Of a stretch of 64,000 nucleotides of DNA, positions 36,201 through 49,100 are shown piece by piece (the first letter of the stretch is position 1; every line of letters starts with the position of its first letter). A program made the position numbers and the translations under genes. The notes under the pieces are model-generated. The model was not told the origin of the DNA, searched no databases, and saw only the letters and a program-made list of their open reading frames with translations. Source of the stretch: Aspidapion aeneum (Eukaryota; Arthropoda; Insecta; Coleoptera; Brentidae). The DNA is taken from contig OY755045.1 in NCBI GenBank assembly GCA_963576565.1, positions 5,515,477 through 5,579,476 of the forward strand, read 5' to 3'.

Positions 36201-39200
36201 ATTTTTTTAATTACTATTTTGATTGGTTTCATGCTAGTATTATCATAAAATAATAAAAAGTTAAAAAAGTTTTTTTTTAAGGTAAAAAAAAAATATTTAA
36301 TATTTAAAAAAAAAATTAGTCCGAACCTGGATATTTCCAACATAAATATAAACTAAAAATTGCTAGTTAAACAATTTTTAGTTTAACTGTTTTGATACTT
36401 AGCATATTAAAATGGTTTTACGTCAATTTACAGATTTATTTGAAACAAAGTCTACGAAAAATACAAAAAAAAAACAAATTATAAAAAATAACTAATTTTT
36501 CTGATTACCATTATGTGTAAGACATTGTGGCATTTTTGAGTAATTTTTCTAAACGCATTTTGCATAAAAATATTTCTGCCATTTAACTATTGGGATTTTG
36601 TTGCTTGAATGAAGCAGTCAAACATATCACAGTTTTCAAAATCTGGATATGGTCGATTTCTAGCCAGTTTAAAATAATTGTAAGCCATTCACAAAAATGA
36701 CAAGTAAAATGACAATGTCAATTCCACGCTTTTGTTTTGTAAATTTCACGACCTGCTGTTCGGTTATCAAATAATTAGTATGATATTATTTTTGTAACTT
36801 TTTAACGTTTTTTACTTTATTTATAAATCTTTTAATTATCATTTCAAAACAGATAAACTAAAAATCGTTCAAGACACACTAGGTCTTGCAATTTTTAATT
36901 TATAATTTCCAGGTTTGGACTATAATTTTTTTTTCAAATATTAAATAGTTTTTTTAACCTTAAATCAAAAAAATATTAAAGTTTTATCATTTTAAGGTAA
37001 TAATAGCATGGACATAATCAAAGTAGTAATAAAAAAAATCCAGGTCCGTATTTAATTTTTTTATGATAAATACCATATCTCAAAAATTAAACAATATTTA
37101 AAAAAATTGACAACGACATAATTTTGCTCTAAAAAAGTTGCCATAGAAAGGTTTTTACAGAATAAAAATATCTTGCAAAATAAGCGAGATACAAGGAATT
37201 AATTAAAATGCAATTTTTTCAAAAACTCCCTGTGTTAGCGAAACCACGGGGTATAGCAAAAATCTGATTACACCATTTTTAAGGGCTCCAAAAAAGAGCA
37301 CGGTAAGGTGCAATCAGAAAATCGATATCTTTAATAATAACCGAGTTTCCCATTTAATCCCATCGAAAATGGGACACGCTGTACACTATAATTTTGATGA
37401 TCTATACATGAGTGAGTGAGTCAGTGAGTAAGTGGCAATTTTTTTTGAAATTTCGTAACTACTTTACTACTTTATGGAAGTCTATGAAACTTGGAGGGAT
37501 TGTTAACTCAAAAAAGATCTACGACTGTGCAAAGTTTGAGTTTCGTAGCTCATTCCGAACTAGAGGTTTAGATAGGTCAAATATGGGCTGAAATGTTTCA
37601 AGAAAAGATGGTACAACTTGATATGAATTCGGCAATGAATAATTATGCAAAAAAATTGCTTACCTCGTCTCCAGTGTTAATACTGTAAAGAATGACACTT
37701 TTCTTCGCCTCATGCAGACCCGCTACATAATCGCCAGGCACGAAACAGGAACTTTTCACTAGGTATTTTGCCAGGGAACCGCTCCGAAAAGTGTGGATAA
37801 TATTGCATCTGATTGTCTCTGGATCTCTCACCTAATAAAAAAAAATAATATTAAATTATGTCGACTTCAAAAGTAGTCCACAGTACGTCGGTCTATTTTT
37901 TAGGTAATGAGTAACAGGCTAAATTTTTGTAAAAATTATTGAAAATAAACTGTAGTGTTTATATGGTAAATCGGTCGTTAAGTTGTATTGCCATGCCGTG
38001 TACTTTACGGTTCCAGTTTTTTAGAGCTACTGCGATATATACAGGGTGTTAATAAAGTATGTAGCCAAACTTCAGGGGGCGATTCCTGGAGTCATTTTAG
38101 GAAGAAAAGTTCAAATAAGCATAGGTCCGAAAATACATATCCAGCAAGATACAGGGTGTTAAACTTTGAAAAAAAAAATTGTTTTTTGTAAATATCTTCA
38201 AAACCGAGCAAGTAATAAAAATAAGACAAAAGACATAAAAGATTTAAGTATTTTTAGTTGGACAATACGCCAAAAATACAAAAAAGTCATTGGCGTACAC
38301 TTTTTTAAACAAAGTATTTGCTAAGGTCATCCCTGGTACGCCACTGGACTTGCTAATTGCAACTTCTTTAGAGCCAAAGTAGGCCCTTTATACTAGAAAT
38401 ATCTCTGCCAATTTTCAATGAAATCAAGCGGAAGATGTTGAAGATATTTACAAAAAACAATTTTTTTTTCAAAGTTTAACACCCTGTATCTTGCTGGATA
38501 TGCATTTTCGGACCTATGCTTATTTGAACTTTTCTTCCTAAAATGACTCCAGGAATCGTCTCCTGAAATTTGGCTACATACTTTATTAACACCCTGTATT
38601 TTAAAAAGAGTTAGAGATACAACATCCCTGTCTTAAGCCTTTCGTTACCAGGAATTCTTTTGAAAGTCGATTTCCAATTTTAATTTTAGATTTTGACTCT
38701 TTGTATGGTTCTTTTATCGCTTTTATATATGTATGATTAATATTAGTTTGTTCTAACACTGTCCATAATTTTTCTACTGGAACGGTATCATATGCTTTTT
38801 GTAGGTCCACAAAGGTAACATGAGTCTCTATATTTGTGGCACTCCTTTTTTCAATTACTTGTTTAAGACAAAAAACATTATCACTACAAGATCTGCCTGC
38901 ACGAAACCCACTTTGCTCTTCTTCTTCTTGGTCATGAAAATCATTCTCTATTAGGTCTCTAAGAATCCTGCCGTACAATCTACTTAGAGTACTGGTTACT
39001 GAAATTCCTCTGTGGTTGTTGCAATCTAGCTTGTTTCCTTTTTTATGTATTGAAGATATAAATGCTATTTTCCAATCATCAGGTACTGGATGTCTGTTTA
39101 TGCATTGGTTCATAATATATGTGAGATTTTCTAGTAGTTTCTCTGATCCATATTTAAGCATTTCAGCGTATGTTCCCTCAGGTTCGCTAGCTTTTCCGGA

Positions 39201-42200
39201 TTTAAGCTTTTTAATACTATTCTTTATCATTTCTTTGTCCCTCCTCGGAGAGGCTGACAGACATTCGGGTGTTGTCTCTTGTAGTGGTCCGTACACCACT
39301 GTATATAAAAATTGTGTCGTCCCAAAATTTAAATAATAAATTAATAATTATAATTTTAATTCTAATTTCTTTCAATCAATCAATCATTTAGTTTCTTCGA
39401 TTCTATTGCTTTCTAATTTCATTCGACCGCGTAAAAAACAAGCTTTTTTTTTGTCTCAACTGAGCGCGACGCAGCGATCCCGAAAAGTGCATATAAAAAT
39501 ACTTTATGAGTACAAATTTTTCTGCTCGACTGAAAACATTTTAAGAATACCTACGTCTTCTTATTTTTTAATTTTGTGCTCAAAATAAATCAAACCATTC
39601 AATTCAATTCAATATACTACAGAGTGATTCTTACGATTACGCCACGAGGTGATCCGTGATGAAGACGAGGAAGTAGGCCTACCCAGGGAAGAAGACATCA
39701 AGAAACCGGTAAGTTGGGATAAAAAAAGGCCGTAGTAATTTTTCTTACAAACCCTGAGCGAGTTCATTTTAAAGCTTGCTGTCTATCGAAGGAACTAACA
39801 TCGCTGAAAAATTATTTAGGAAACGTTAATATAATTTATTGGTCCTTCGAGCCGGATGTTAGTTCTTTCGATAGACAGCCTTGCGCAAATTTTTGATCCG
39901 CTGGGAATTATTTCCCCTTCTACTTTTCTCATTAAACATTTAATTCAACAATTGTGGAAGCTAAAATTATCTTGGGACTCCCCGCCTCCTCAAGAAATCG
40001 TCCAACTCTGGACGAAATATGTAGTGTTGTGCCCATTGTTCTGGTTTCATGATCTGAATGTTTACTTTTTCTTTTGATGGGTTTTTTTACTGTAGAAATG
40101 ATTTTTGCCATACTTCAGATCTCTTGATGATTGAAACTTAGTACTTTATAATATTATATATATCTTTCTCGGTTTCACAACGTTCTACGTCTTCCGATAT
40201 CCAATCTCCACTCGTTTCTGTTTGCCCATAATTCATCATCTAGGCCTCTTATTCTTATTTCACTGTCTATTCCTTCTCTCCAGCTTCTCCTTGGCCGTCC
40301 TCGTTTTCTTCAGCCAGTTGGTTTCCATTGTAGTATTTGTTTAGGTAGTCTTTCATCATTCATTCTTTGTACATGTCCGTACCACACCAGTTGTTTTGTT
40401 CTTATATCATCCACTAGAGTACGTTCACCCATTGTCATAATTTCTCTTATTCTTTGATTTGTAACTCTTTCTCATTTTGATTTCCCTGCTGCTCTTCTCC
40501 AATAGTCCATCTCCGTAGCGGAAAGCATTTTTTCTGTTCTATCCTCGATTGGCCATACTTCTGAGCCGTATGTAATAATACTTTTTACAATGGTGTTATA
40601 TATAAGCGTTTTGTTATGTTTTGATATACTTTGGTCCCAAATTATTCCATTTAATAATGTTATTGCTTTTCTTCCTTGTACGTTTCGATCTTTTATAGCT
40701 TTGTCTAGTGTTCCGTCAGCTGTAATTTTTAGACCTAAGTATTTATACTCATCACAGGACTGAATTCGCTGCCCGGTATTTAAGATTAGATCCTGTTTTA
40801 TTCCACCGATACACATTATCTTATTGAGATTAACCTCTAGTCCCCACTTATTGTACTCTTTTATTAGTTTTCGTGTCATATATTCGAGGTCGTCATAATC
40901 CTGAGCCACTACTATCTGATCATCGGCGAAACATAAAGTATACAAGGTGGTTTCGTCCAACAGAATTCCCATGTTTTGGTATTTTCTCTTCCATACTTTA
41001 AGGACTTGTTCCAAGTATATCTTGAAGAGCGTAGGCGAGATACAGCAACCTTGTTTAAGACCTTTATTTACTTGAAAGTCTTTGGTTAGTTTTGCTTTTA
41101 TTTTAACTTTTTAACTTACTATGATGGCCTTTATAATATTAACATGTATTAAAATTTGACTCACTTTTTCTAAATTGCATAAACTATGCCTCACAGAAGT
41201 CTGTAGATTGTTCGGTCTGGCACTGACTAGAAGTTGTTTTGATTTGTTGTCATATCTCATCGTCGTAAATGGCCCTTCTAGGGGTAAGGAATGTCTTTGA
41301 TATGTGCAACCTAAAATTAAAATAAACCGATCTTATAACTTCAATTCCCAACAAAATCTGGGGGCACAGCAGTGCCCCGCCAAGTTCGAGCAGAAACTGC
41401 TGTAACATCTTTTCTTGAAACATTTCAGCCCATATTTGACCTATCTAAAACTCTACTTTGGAATGATGTACGAAAGTCAAACTTTGCACAGTCGTAGATC
41501 TTTATAGTGTTAACAATCCCTCCAAGTTTCATGGACTTCCATAAAGTAGTAAAGTAGTTACGAAATTTCAAAAAATGTCGAAATTGCCACTCAGTCACTC
41601 GCTCATGTATAGATCATCAAAATTTTACTGTACTTCCAGACATGCTACAAAGCTGAAATTTGGCACACTGATAGTAATTGTGACCAAACCCTTGGAAAAA
41701 ATTGTAACAAAACGGGATTTGAGCATAAATGGTATTTTTGCCATTTATAAGTTTTTAAAGATTTTTAATTAAATATTGTTTTGACATCAACAGGCATTAA
41801 TTATATGCAAGACTAGGTTAAGATTAAGTAAAATTTATGGCAACTCCGGCGACTTGTTTTTAGGCATATTTTCAGGTTCGCTGTATTTTAATAAAAGTTG
41901 TATTTGGCTAATATGTCCTTTGAGCCACTAACATCAAAATAATTCATATTTTGTACCTGGAAACAAATTAGCTAAACTATTTTCAATTAAAAAAAAACAC
42001 ACTGTGTAATTTTACTTTCTAACGGGTTTTTAAGTCTGGCTTGCATTGCTATTTTGTCTCTTAGTGGAGCGCTTAAAGCGCAGTCTATCTCTTTCTCGTC
42101 AAGGCGAAAGGGAGTAGAATTCTAGCCAATCAACGCCAAGATATTTGTCCCTTCAAGCGCAGGGTCGCTTTAACTGAGACGGGAAACTTTCGAAAGTCGT

Positions 42201-45200
42201 CAGGGAGTTTACTCTTTAGTTTGCCTTTGCCTGGTACGATACGCTTTCATTCACACTTCTTAAGGGGGGTTTTATTTCAACTGGGGAAATTTATCAATTA
42301 TTTTAACATTGTATAAAACTGTTAACTTTAATATTCATAATTATTTTGGTCTTTTCTTTTAGAGTTTATTAATTTTAAAGCTTTTATTTATTACTGTTTC
42401 CAGTGTTTTGAAATAATGTTTTTTATCTGTTTTATGGTTTATTTTAACAACAAAATACAAACCATTCGTTGCCCTAAAATCGGCATTTTTAATCAATAAC
42501 ATATCCCAAACCTAAATAGTAATATTAAGTAAATTAAACAGTTGATTGAATAGTTTCACTCATTCAATCAACGTTTAAGATGTTGATAAATATATATATT
42601 TACAACAAATATATAAAAGGTTTATAAAACCTAAAAGTTTAAGAAGTGTAAATATTTGAATACAGAAGTTTAATAGTAGTAAAAAGTCGATATTCAACTA
42701 ATAAATATAAGAAGTGAAAGTGTGAAGCTACAAGAAGAAAATTGAAAAGGTATGTATGATTATCCTACATTAGTTATACATTTGAGAAAAACGTTTATAG
42801 CATACTTTTCCTCCAAGAACCGTCAAATTCCCTTTCGAGATCGTGTAAATTTAATAACATATAGTAACATTTAATCAGTTATAATTTATATAAGTTGTAG
42901 CCTAAGTTGGTAGCTTACAACATTTAAGCCTTGGCCACTTGAGGTGACAGTACCACTGTCACACGCCAGGCCCCTGTTACAAAATCAAAAAACCCCAAAA
43001 TTCTAATTCACTCCCCTTCCCTATAAATGTAAAGTTATGTAAAAGTAACATTGCCCACTTCTAGAAAAGCCAGAGAGCTGAGATTTGGAACGCCGATAGG
43101 AACTATAATAAAACTATAAAAGAAAATTTTAAAAAACCCTAATTTTAATTAACTTCCCTACCCTATAAATGTAAAGTTATGTAAAAGTAACATTCTCCAC
43201 TTCCAGAAACGTTAAAGAGCTGCGCTTTGGAAGACTGGTAGGAACTATGATAAAACTATGGAAAAAATTTAAAAACACCAAAATTTTAATTTACTTTCCT
43301 CCCCTATAAATGTAAAGTTATATAAAATTAACATTGCCTACTTCCAGGAATACTAGAGAGCTAAGCTTTAGAAGGCTGACAGAAACTATGAGAAAACCAT
43401 AGGAAAATATAAAAAACCTCAACATTTTTAATAAGGCATTGCAAAAGGTTTGAACAATATTCCGCATATTTTACTACTTTAAACCTTAAATATTATCCAA
43501 ATTCTTTGTGAAATGATAACAAAAACATTTCATGTAAAAAAAGCCAAGTACGCGAAGTGGCATTCCGTAAAAAGAATTGAGATAAAAGTAAAGTCAAGTT
43601 CTCCAATACAATTTTTAAAATGAAAGGGTCTTACTAGTTTGGAAATGTTTTTCTAAACTTGGCTATTACGGCTGCAAATGACTCTTAGGTACAGTGCTAT
43701 ATTGAACAAAAAGAAGTTTGGCTGGAACCTTTCATTTTGAAATTTGTATTGGCTTAAAATATGGTAATTCCACTGGCCTATTATCCCCACTCACCAACAT
43801 TATTTTCAAAAGCCCAAAAACTATTAAGTTTGCAGGCCAACACGGCACCCTGAGGCACGTCACTGTACACGCCCCCTTTTACCCCCGCCACCGACACCAC
43901 AGGGGAAAAATCCCTGTCGACTGTCAAAGTAGCAGTGGCGCGTTCGGTGTTCCGTATGTCGTAGATTGATACGCTGCCATTTTGAGCACCTAAAATAAAT
44001 TAAGGTACTTAGTATAAGCCAGGGCTATCAAAATGGACGGGCCACGATCCTCCACTTTGTTGACGTCACATCCGGGGCTGTTTTTTTTTTTGATGGTCAC
44101 GTTACGACACAGCTGATTGTCTTTAAAATATTGAAGTTGGAATGACGGTTCATGGATATTTGATTTTTTTTTAAATAAAGCCGTTTTTGAGATTGTTTTT
44201 ACTTTATTCTGGCAGAACAATTTTTTTTTAAATGTATAGTAAGCCCTAATTTTTCATAGCCGCTTCATTAGCTCACACAAAAATTAAGTTTAAAGGAGAA
44301 GCGAATGTGACAATCACATATGACAAAGTCAAATACATGTCAAATATAACAGTTGGCATGTGGTACATGGCGGGTAATTTGAATTAAAAATAAGAAATGC
44401 TAAATATTGAAGATTTTAACCTTTTAATCATGTTGCTTCCTTACAAACCTTTGGTGGAATATCGGGATGGTGTCTGAGAATATTTCAGTGAAATTTTGCG
44501 GAAATCTGTAGTGCCATTTTGAAAATATCATAAAAAAACGTCTGACCTCCCATAAGACCCAATGTAAAATTCAGCCCCGGGAGAACAGCTGATTTTTTCA
44601 GGGTCGTGGCCTCTGTTTTTGTGTTGGCCTTGTATAAGCATCTTTAATTAATAGTCGAATAGATCACACATACATAATAGCCAATATATACAGGGTGTTT
44701 CAGACCACCCGCACAGGCCGATTATTTTAAAAGGGATAATTTTTTTTAACATTTTTAAATCACTATCAAGGTAGTGAAATGGCCTCTTTCTGATGATGTA
44801 GGTTTTAAGGTCCTAGCCTCACAGGAAGTGTCAAAATTCCGCTCGACGTTGATTTTTTTTAATGGAACATGCTATTTCTGATTGCGGATTTCAATTCTAC
44901 AGGGAAAAATTAAAACGTTTTATTGGAAAACATTTTCCCAAAAATGCTTTTTTAAACCTCAAAACTGATACTTAATTATTTCGCAGTTATAACCAAGAAA
45001 AAACGGAAAGTAACCAAAATATTTACTTTCCAAACTTTGGCATAACAAGACATTTAAATTGACACATTTCCATTGAAAAGATTGTTTTTGCCTGTCTTGT
45101 GTCATTTAATTTACAAGACGCTAGCGCTACCAAGTCCACTTTCAATCCCTGGCTTCGCAAGCGCAGATCTACCAATATTATTTACCTCATGTCTTAGAAT

Positions 45201-46131
45201 AGATGCATACAGGGTGATTTTCACTTGAATGATTCTAACCACATGAAAATAGAAAGTTTCAAAAACCTAACCTAACAAAACCTAATCAAATCTAACCGAA
45301 CCGAAGGAAACTGAACCAATAATTTTTTTCAAAAAAAAAACTTTCCTGACATCCTGCCCGGGATCCTAGAGGATGTGAATCCGAACCGAACCAAACCGAA
45401 CCTAACTAAACTGAACCAAACCTAACCTAACCAAACTAAACTACAACATGTACTGCTAATTAGGTTTAGTTGGGTAGGGTTAGGTTTGGATAGGTTCGGT
45501 TCGGTACGGTCCGGTTCGGATTCACATCCTCTAGCATCCCAGGTAGGAAGTCAGGAAAGTTTTTTTTTTGAAAAAAAATATTGGTTTAGTTTGCTTTGGT
45601 TCGGTTCGGTTAGATCTGATTAGGTTTCGTTAGGTTAGGTTTTTGAAACTTTCTATTTTCATGTGGTTAGAATCATTCAAGTGAAAATCACCCTGTACAT
45701 CGATTCTAATACATGAGGTAAATAATATTGGTAGATCTACGCATGCGAAGCCAGGGATTGGAAGTGGACTTGGTAGCGCTAGCGTCTTGTATTTAATTTA
45801 GACTTTGATTACTTTCCGTTTTTGTCTTGGTTATAACTGCGAAATAATTTAATATCAGTTTTGAGGTTTAAAAAAGCATTTTTGGGAAAAAGTTTTCAAA
45901 TAAAACTTTTTAATTTTTTCGCGAAGAATTGAAATCCGCAATCAGAAATAGCATGTTTCATTTAAAAAAATCAACGTCGAGCGGAATTTTGACACTTCCT
46001 GTAAGGGTAGTACCTTAAAACCTACACCATCAGAAAGAACACATCTCACTACCTTGATAGTGATTTGAAAATGTTTAAAAATAATTATCCCTTTTAAAAT
46101 AATAGGCCTGTGGGGGTGGTCTGAAACACCC

Positions 46132-46191
<60 letters not shown>

Positions 46192-49100
46192 GGTGTCTCA
46201 GAACTAATGGTACATAGTTAAACTGTAGATTCCCTGGGTCAAAATATTACTATTTAGCCACACTTACCTTTGTCCAAAAGTTCGTACGAACCGTGATACA
46301 ATGTGTTAAACTTTATTTTTTCAATTCAATTTTCTTTAATAACTTTTTTACTAATTAATATTTTTGCAAAAAATAGCCAGCGTGTAATTTTTTTTTAAAT
46401 TGGCAAGACGATTTCGTTGAAAATTTTGATGTACAATGTACAGGGTGTTCCTTGGACCACTACCATTGCATTAAAATCACTTTATTTTTTTTGTGCCTCG
46501 GTGTATACCAGTTTTTATGTAAAATAATGGTTTTTGCATCCTTTTTATGTAAAAAAGTTACACTGTTTTAAAGTCGCTCAGAGCAACGGTTTTTGAGATT
46601 ATGGCATTTAAAGTTTTTATTGCATGTGAGTGAAATGCCTAATTTATGTATGATACTTTCTTCAATTCTTTCTACTAATTAATATTTGTGCAAAAACTAA
46701 CCAGCAAGTAGGTTTTTCTAAAATTTACAAGACGATTTCGTTGAAAAAGTTGATGTACAATATACAGGGTGCTCTTTGGACCACTACCATTGCATTAAAA
46801 TCATCAGTGTATTTTTTTTGTGCCTTAGTGTATACTTAAGCAGGTTTTTAAACAAAATATGATTTTAATTATTAAGTTATTTTACAAACAGTTCTGTAGT
46901 TGTAAGAAAGTTTGACAGAATAGACGCAGACAGCAACTTTTTATTGTTTTTTATTTTCAAAGCCTACTATAATAAACAATTTTAAGTTTGATTTACTATT
47001 TCTCAATTTTAAAATTTAAACTTTGTTGCTGAGAGTTAAGAAATTTTATATTTTTTTTAATAAATAATAAAATATTACTTTTATTAATAATTATAATTTT
47101 CTTTCAAAACAATAAAAAAATAGTTGAATTAATAAAGTATACGTACTTACCATTTTTAAAAACATTAATACGAAGAAGTTTTTGTTCCTCATTAAAAACA
47201 TCGCCCTACACAGTTGTAATAACGGACAATAACTTACAATTGTTTTAACACAGTTATGATAATTCAAGAACCATCCTGTATATTTTTTAACTTAATATTT
47301 CTTAAGACAACATCCAATCTTAAAATGCTATAAAAAATTATTGATTATAGCTAATATGTATGAAGTAGGTAAGAATTTAATCAAAAGTCTTTTACGCATA
47401 CAATAAAAACTTATAATTTAAATATCTTAAAAACCGTTGCACTAAGCGACATCTAAACACTATAACTTTTTAACTTAAAAAAAATTAAAAAATTAATGTT
47501 TTTTATAGAATCTTGTATACAACGAGGAACAAAAAAGTTAGACCTATTTTAATGTAACGGTACCGAGCCAGAGAACACCCTGTATATTATTTTTATTTTT
47601 TTTAACCAAAATTAAATTGTCAATGGCCAAAAATCATCAAACCCAATTTTTTGTGCAAAATTATTAATTAGTAGAAAGAATTGAAGAAAGTATCATACAT
47701 AAATTAGGCATATCACTCACATGCCATAAAAACTTTAAATGCAATAATCTCAAAAACCGTTGCTCTAAGCGACTTTAAAACAGTATAACTTTTTTACATA
47801 AAAAAGATGGGAAAACCATTATTTTACATAAAAACTGGTATACACTGAGGCACAAAAAAAATATACTGATTTTTATGCATTGGTAGTGGTCCAAGGAACA
47901 CCCTGTACACTGTACATCAAATTTTTCAACGGAATCGTCATGCCAATTTTAAAAAAACTTACGCGCTTGTTAGTTTTTGCAAAAATATTAATTCGTAAAA
48001 AGTTATTAAAGAAAATCGAATTGAAAAAATAAAGTTTAACACCCTGTATCTCGGTTAATACGAACTTTTGGACTAAGGTAAGTATGGCTAAATCGTAATA
48101 TTTTGACTCAAGGAATCTACAGTTTAACCATGTACCATTAGTTCTGGGACACCCTGTATATAGCGAAGCAACAACATCAATCAAAATCCACGAAGAAACC
48201 AAGCCAATCCGCATAAGAAGAGGTGTCAGACAGGGTGAAACAATATCCCCTAAACTATTTAACCAAGCCCTAGAAGATGTTTTTAAAAACTTAAATTGGG
48301 AAGAAATAGGCATCAAAACAATACTTCAACCACCTGATCATATCGCCTGAATAACAGAAAAATGCTCGAAGAACTGAATAGCAGCTAAAAATATAGGCTT
48401 GAGTATGAATTACACTAAAACTAAAATCATAACAAACACAGATGAAGATATTATAATCAGAATAAACCACAAGAAAATAGAACAAGTAGAAGAAAATATA
48501 TACCTGGGACAAATTATTAAACTAAAAAAAGAAAACCAAATAGCTGAAATCAAGGGACGAGTAGGATTGGCCTGGGCAGCATTTGCTAAATTAAGATATA
48601 TATTAAAAAATATCCTCAGTACCTTAAAACAAAAGTGTATATCCAATGTATCCTTCCTTCTTAACGGTACCGAGCCAGAGAACACCCTGTATATTATTTT
48701 TATTTTTTTTAACCAAAATTAAAATGTCAATGGCCAAAAATCATCAAACCCAATTTTTTGTGCAAAATTATTAATTAGTAGAAAGAATTGAAGAAAGTAT
48801 CATACATAAATTAGGCATATCACTCACACACAATAATCTCAAAAACCGTTGCTCTAAGCGACTTTAAAACAGTATAACTTTTTTACATAAAAAAGATGGG
48901 AAAACCATTATTTTACATAAAAACTGGTATACACTGAGGCACAAAAAAAATATACTGATTTTTATGCATTGGTAGTGGTCCAAGGAACACCCTGTACACT
49001 GTACATCAAATTTTTCAACGGAATCGTCTTGCCAATTTTAAAAAAACTTACGCGCTTGTTAGTTTTTGCAAAAATATTAATTCGTAAAAAAGTTATTAAA

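Larger units (their letters stand above)
33443..37637. repeat. 4.2-kb palindromic repeat centred near 35400 (RFWD3 intron 9)
   Basis: The left arm begins GGGGGCACGGCAGTGCTCCG, continues ATTTCAGCCCATATTTGACC and TTTGCACAGTCGTAGATC, then about 120-bp tandem units (CATTGCCCACTTCCAGA, GCTAGAGAGCTGAG, TAGGAACTATGATAAAACTA). The right arm is the same in reverse from 37637 down to 35403. The left arm is interrupted by a solo LTR (33779-34964), the right arm by a palindromic element (35859-37381). A third copy, not palindromic, is at 41360-43430. Confidence 0.75.

Noticed and set aside
45260..45660. CCTAA-rich stretches resembling the insect telomere repeat
   Set aside because: The motifs are degenerate (CCTAACC, CCGAACC, CCAAACC mixed), short, and occur in both arms of a palindromic transposon; no TTAGG array.
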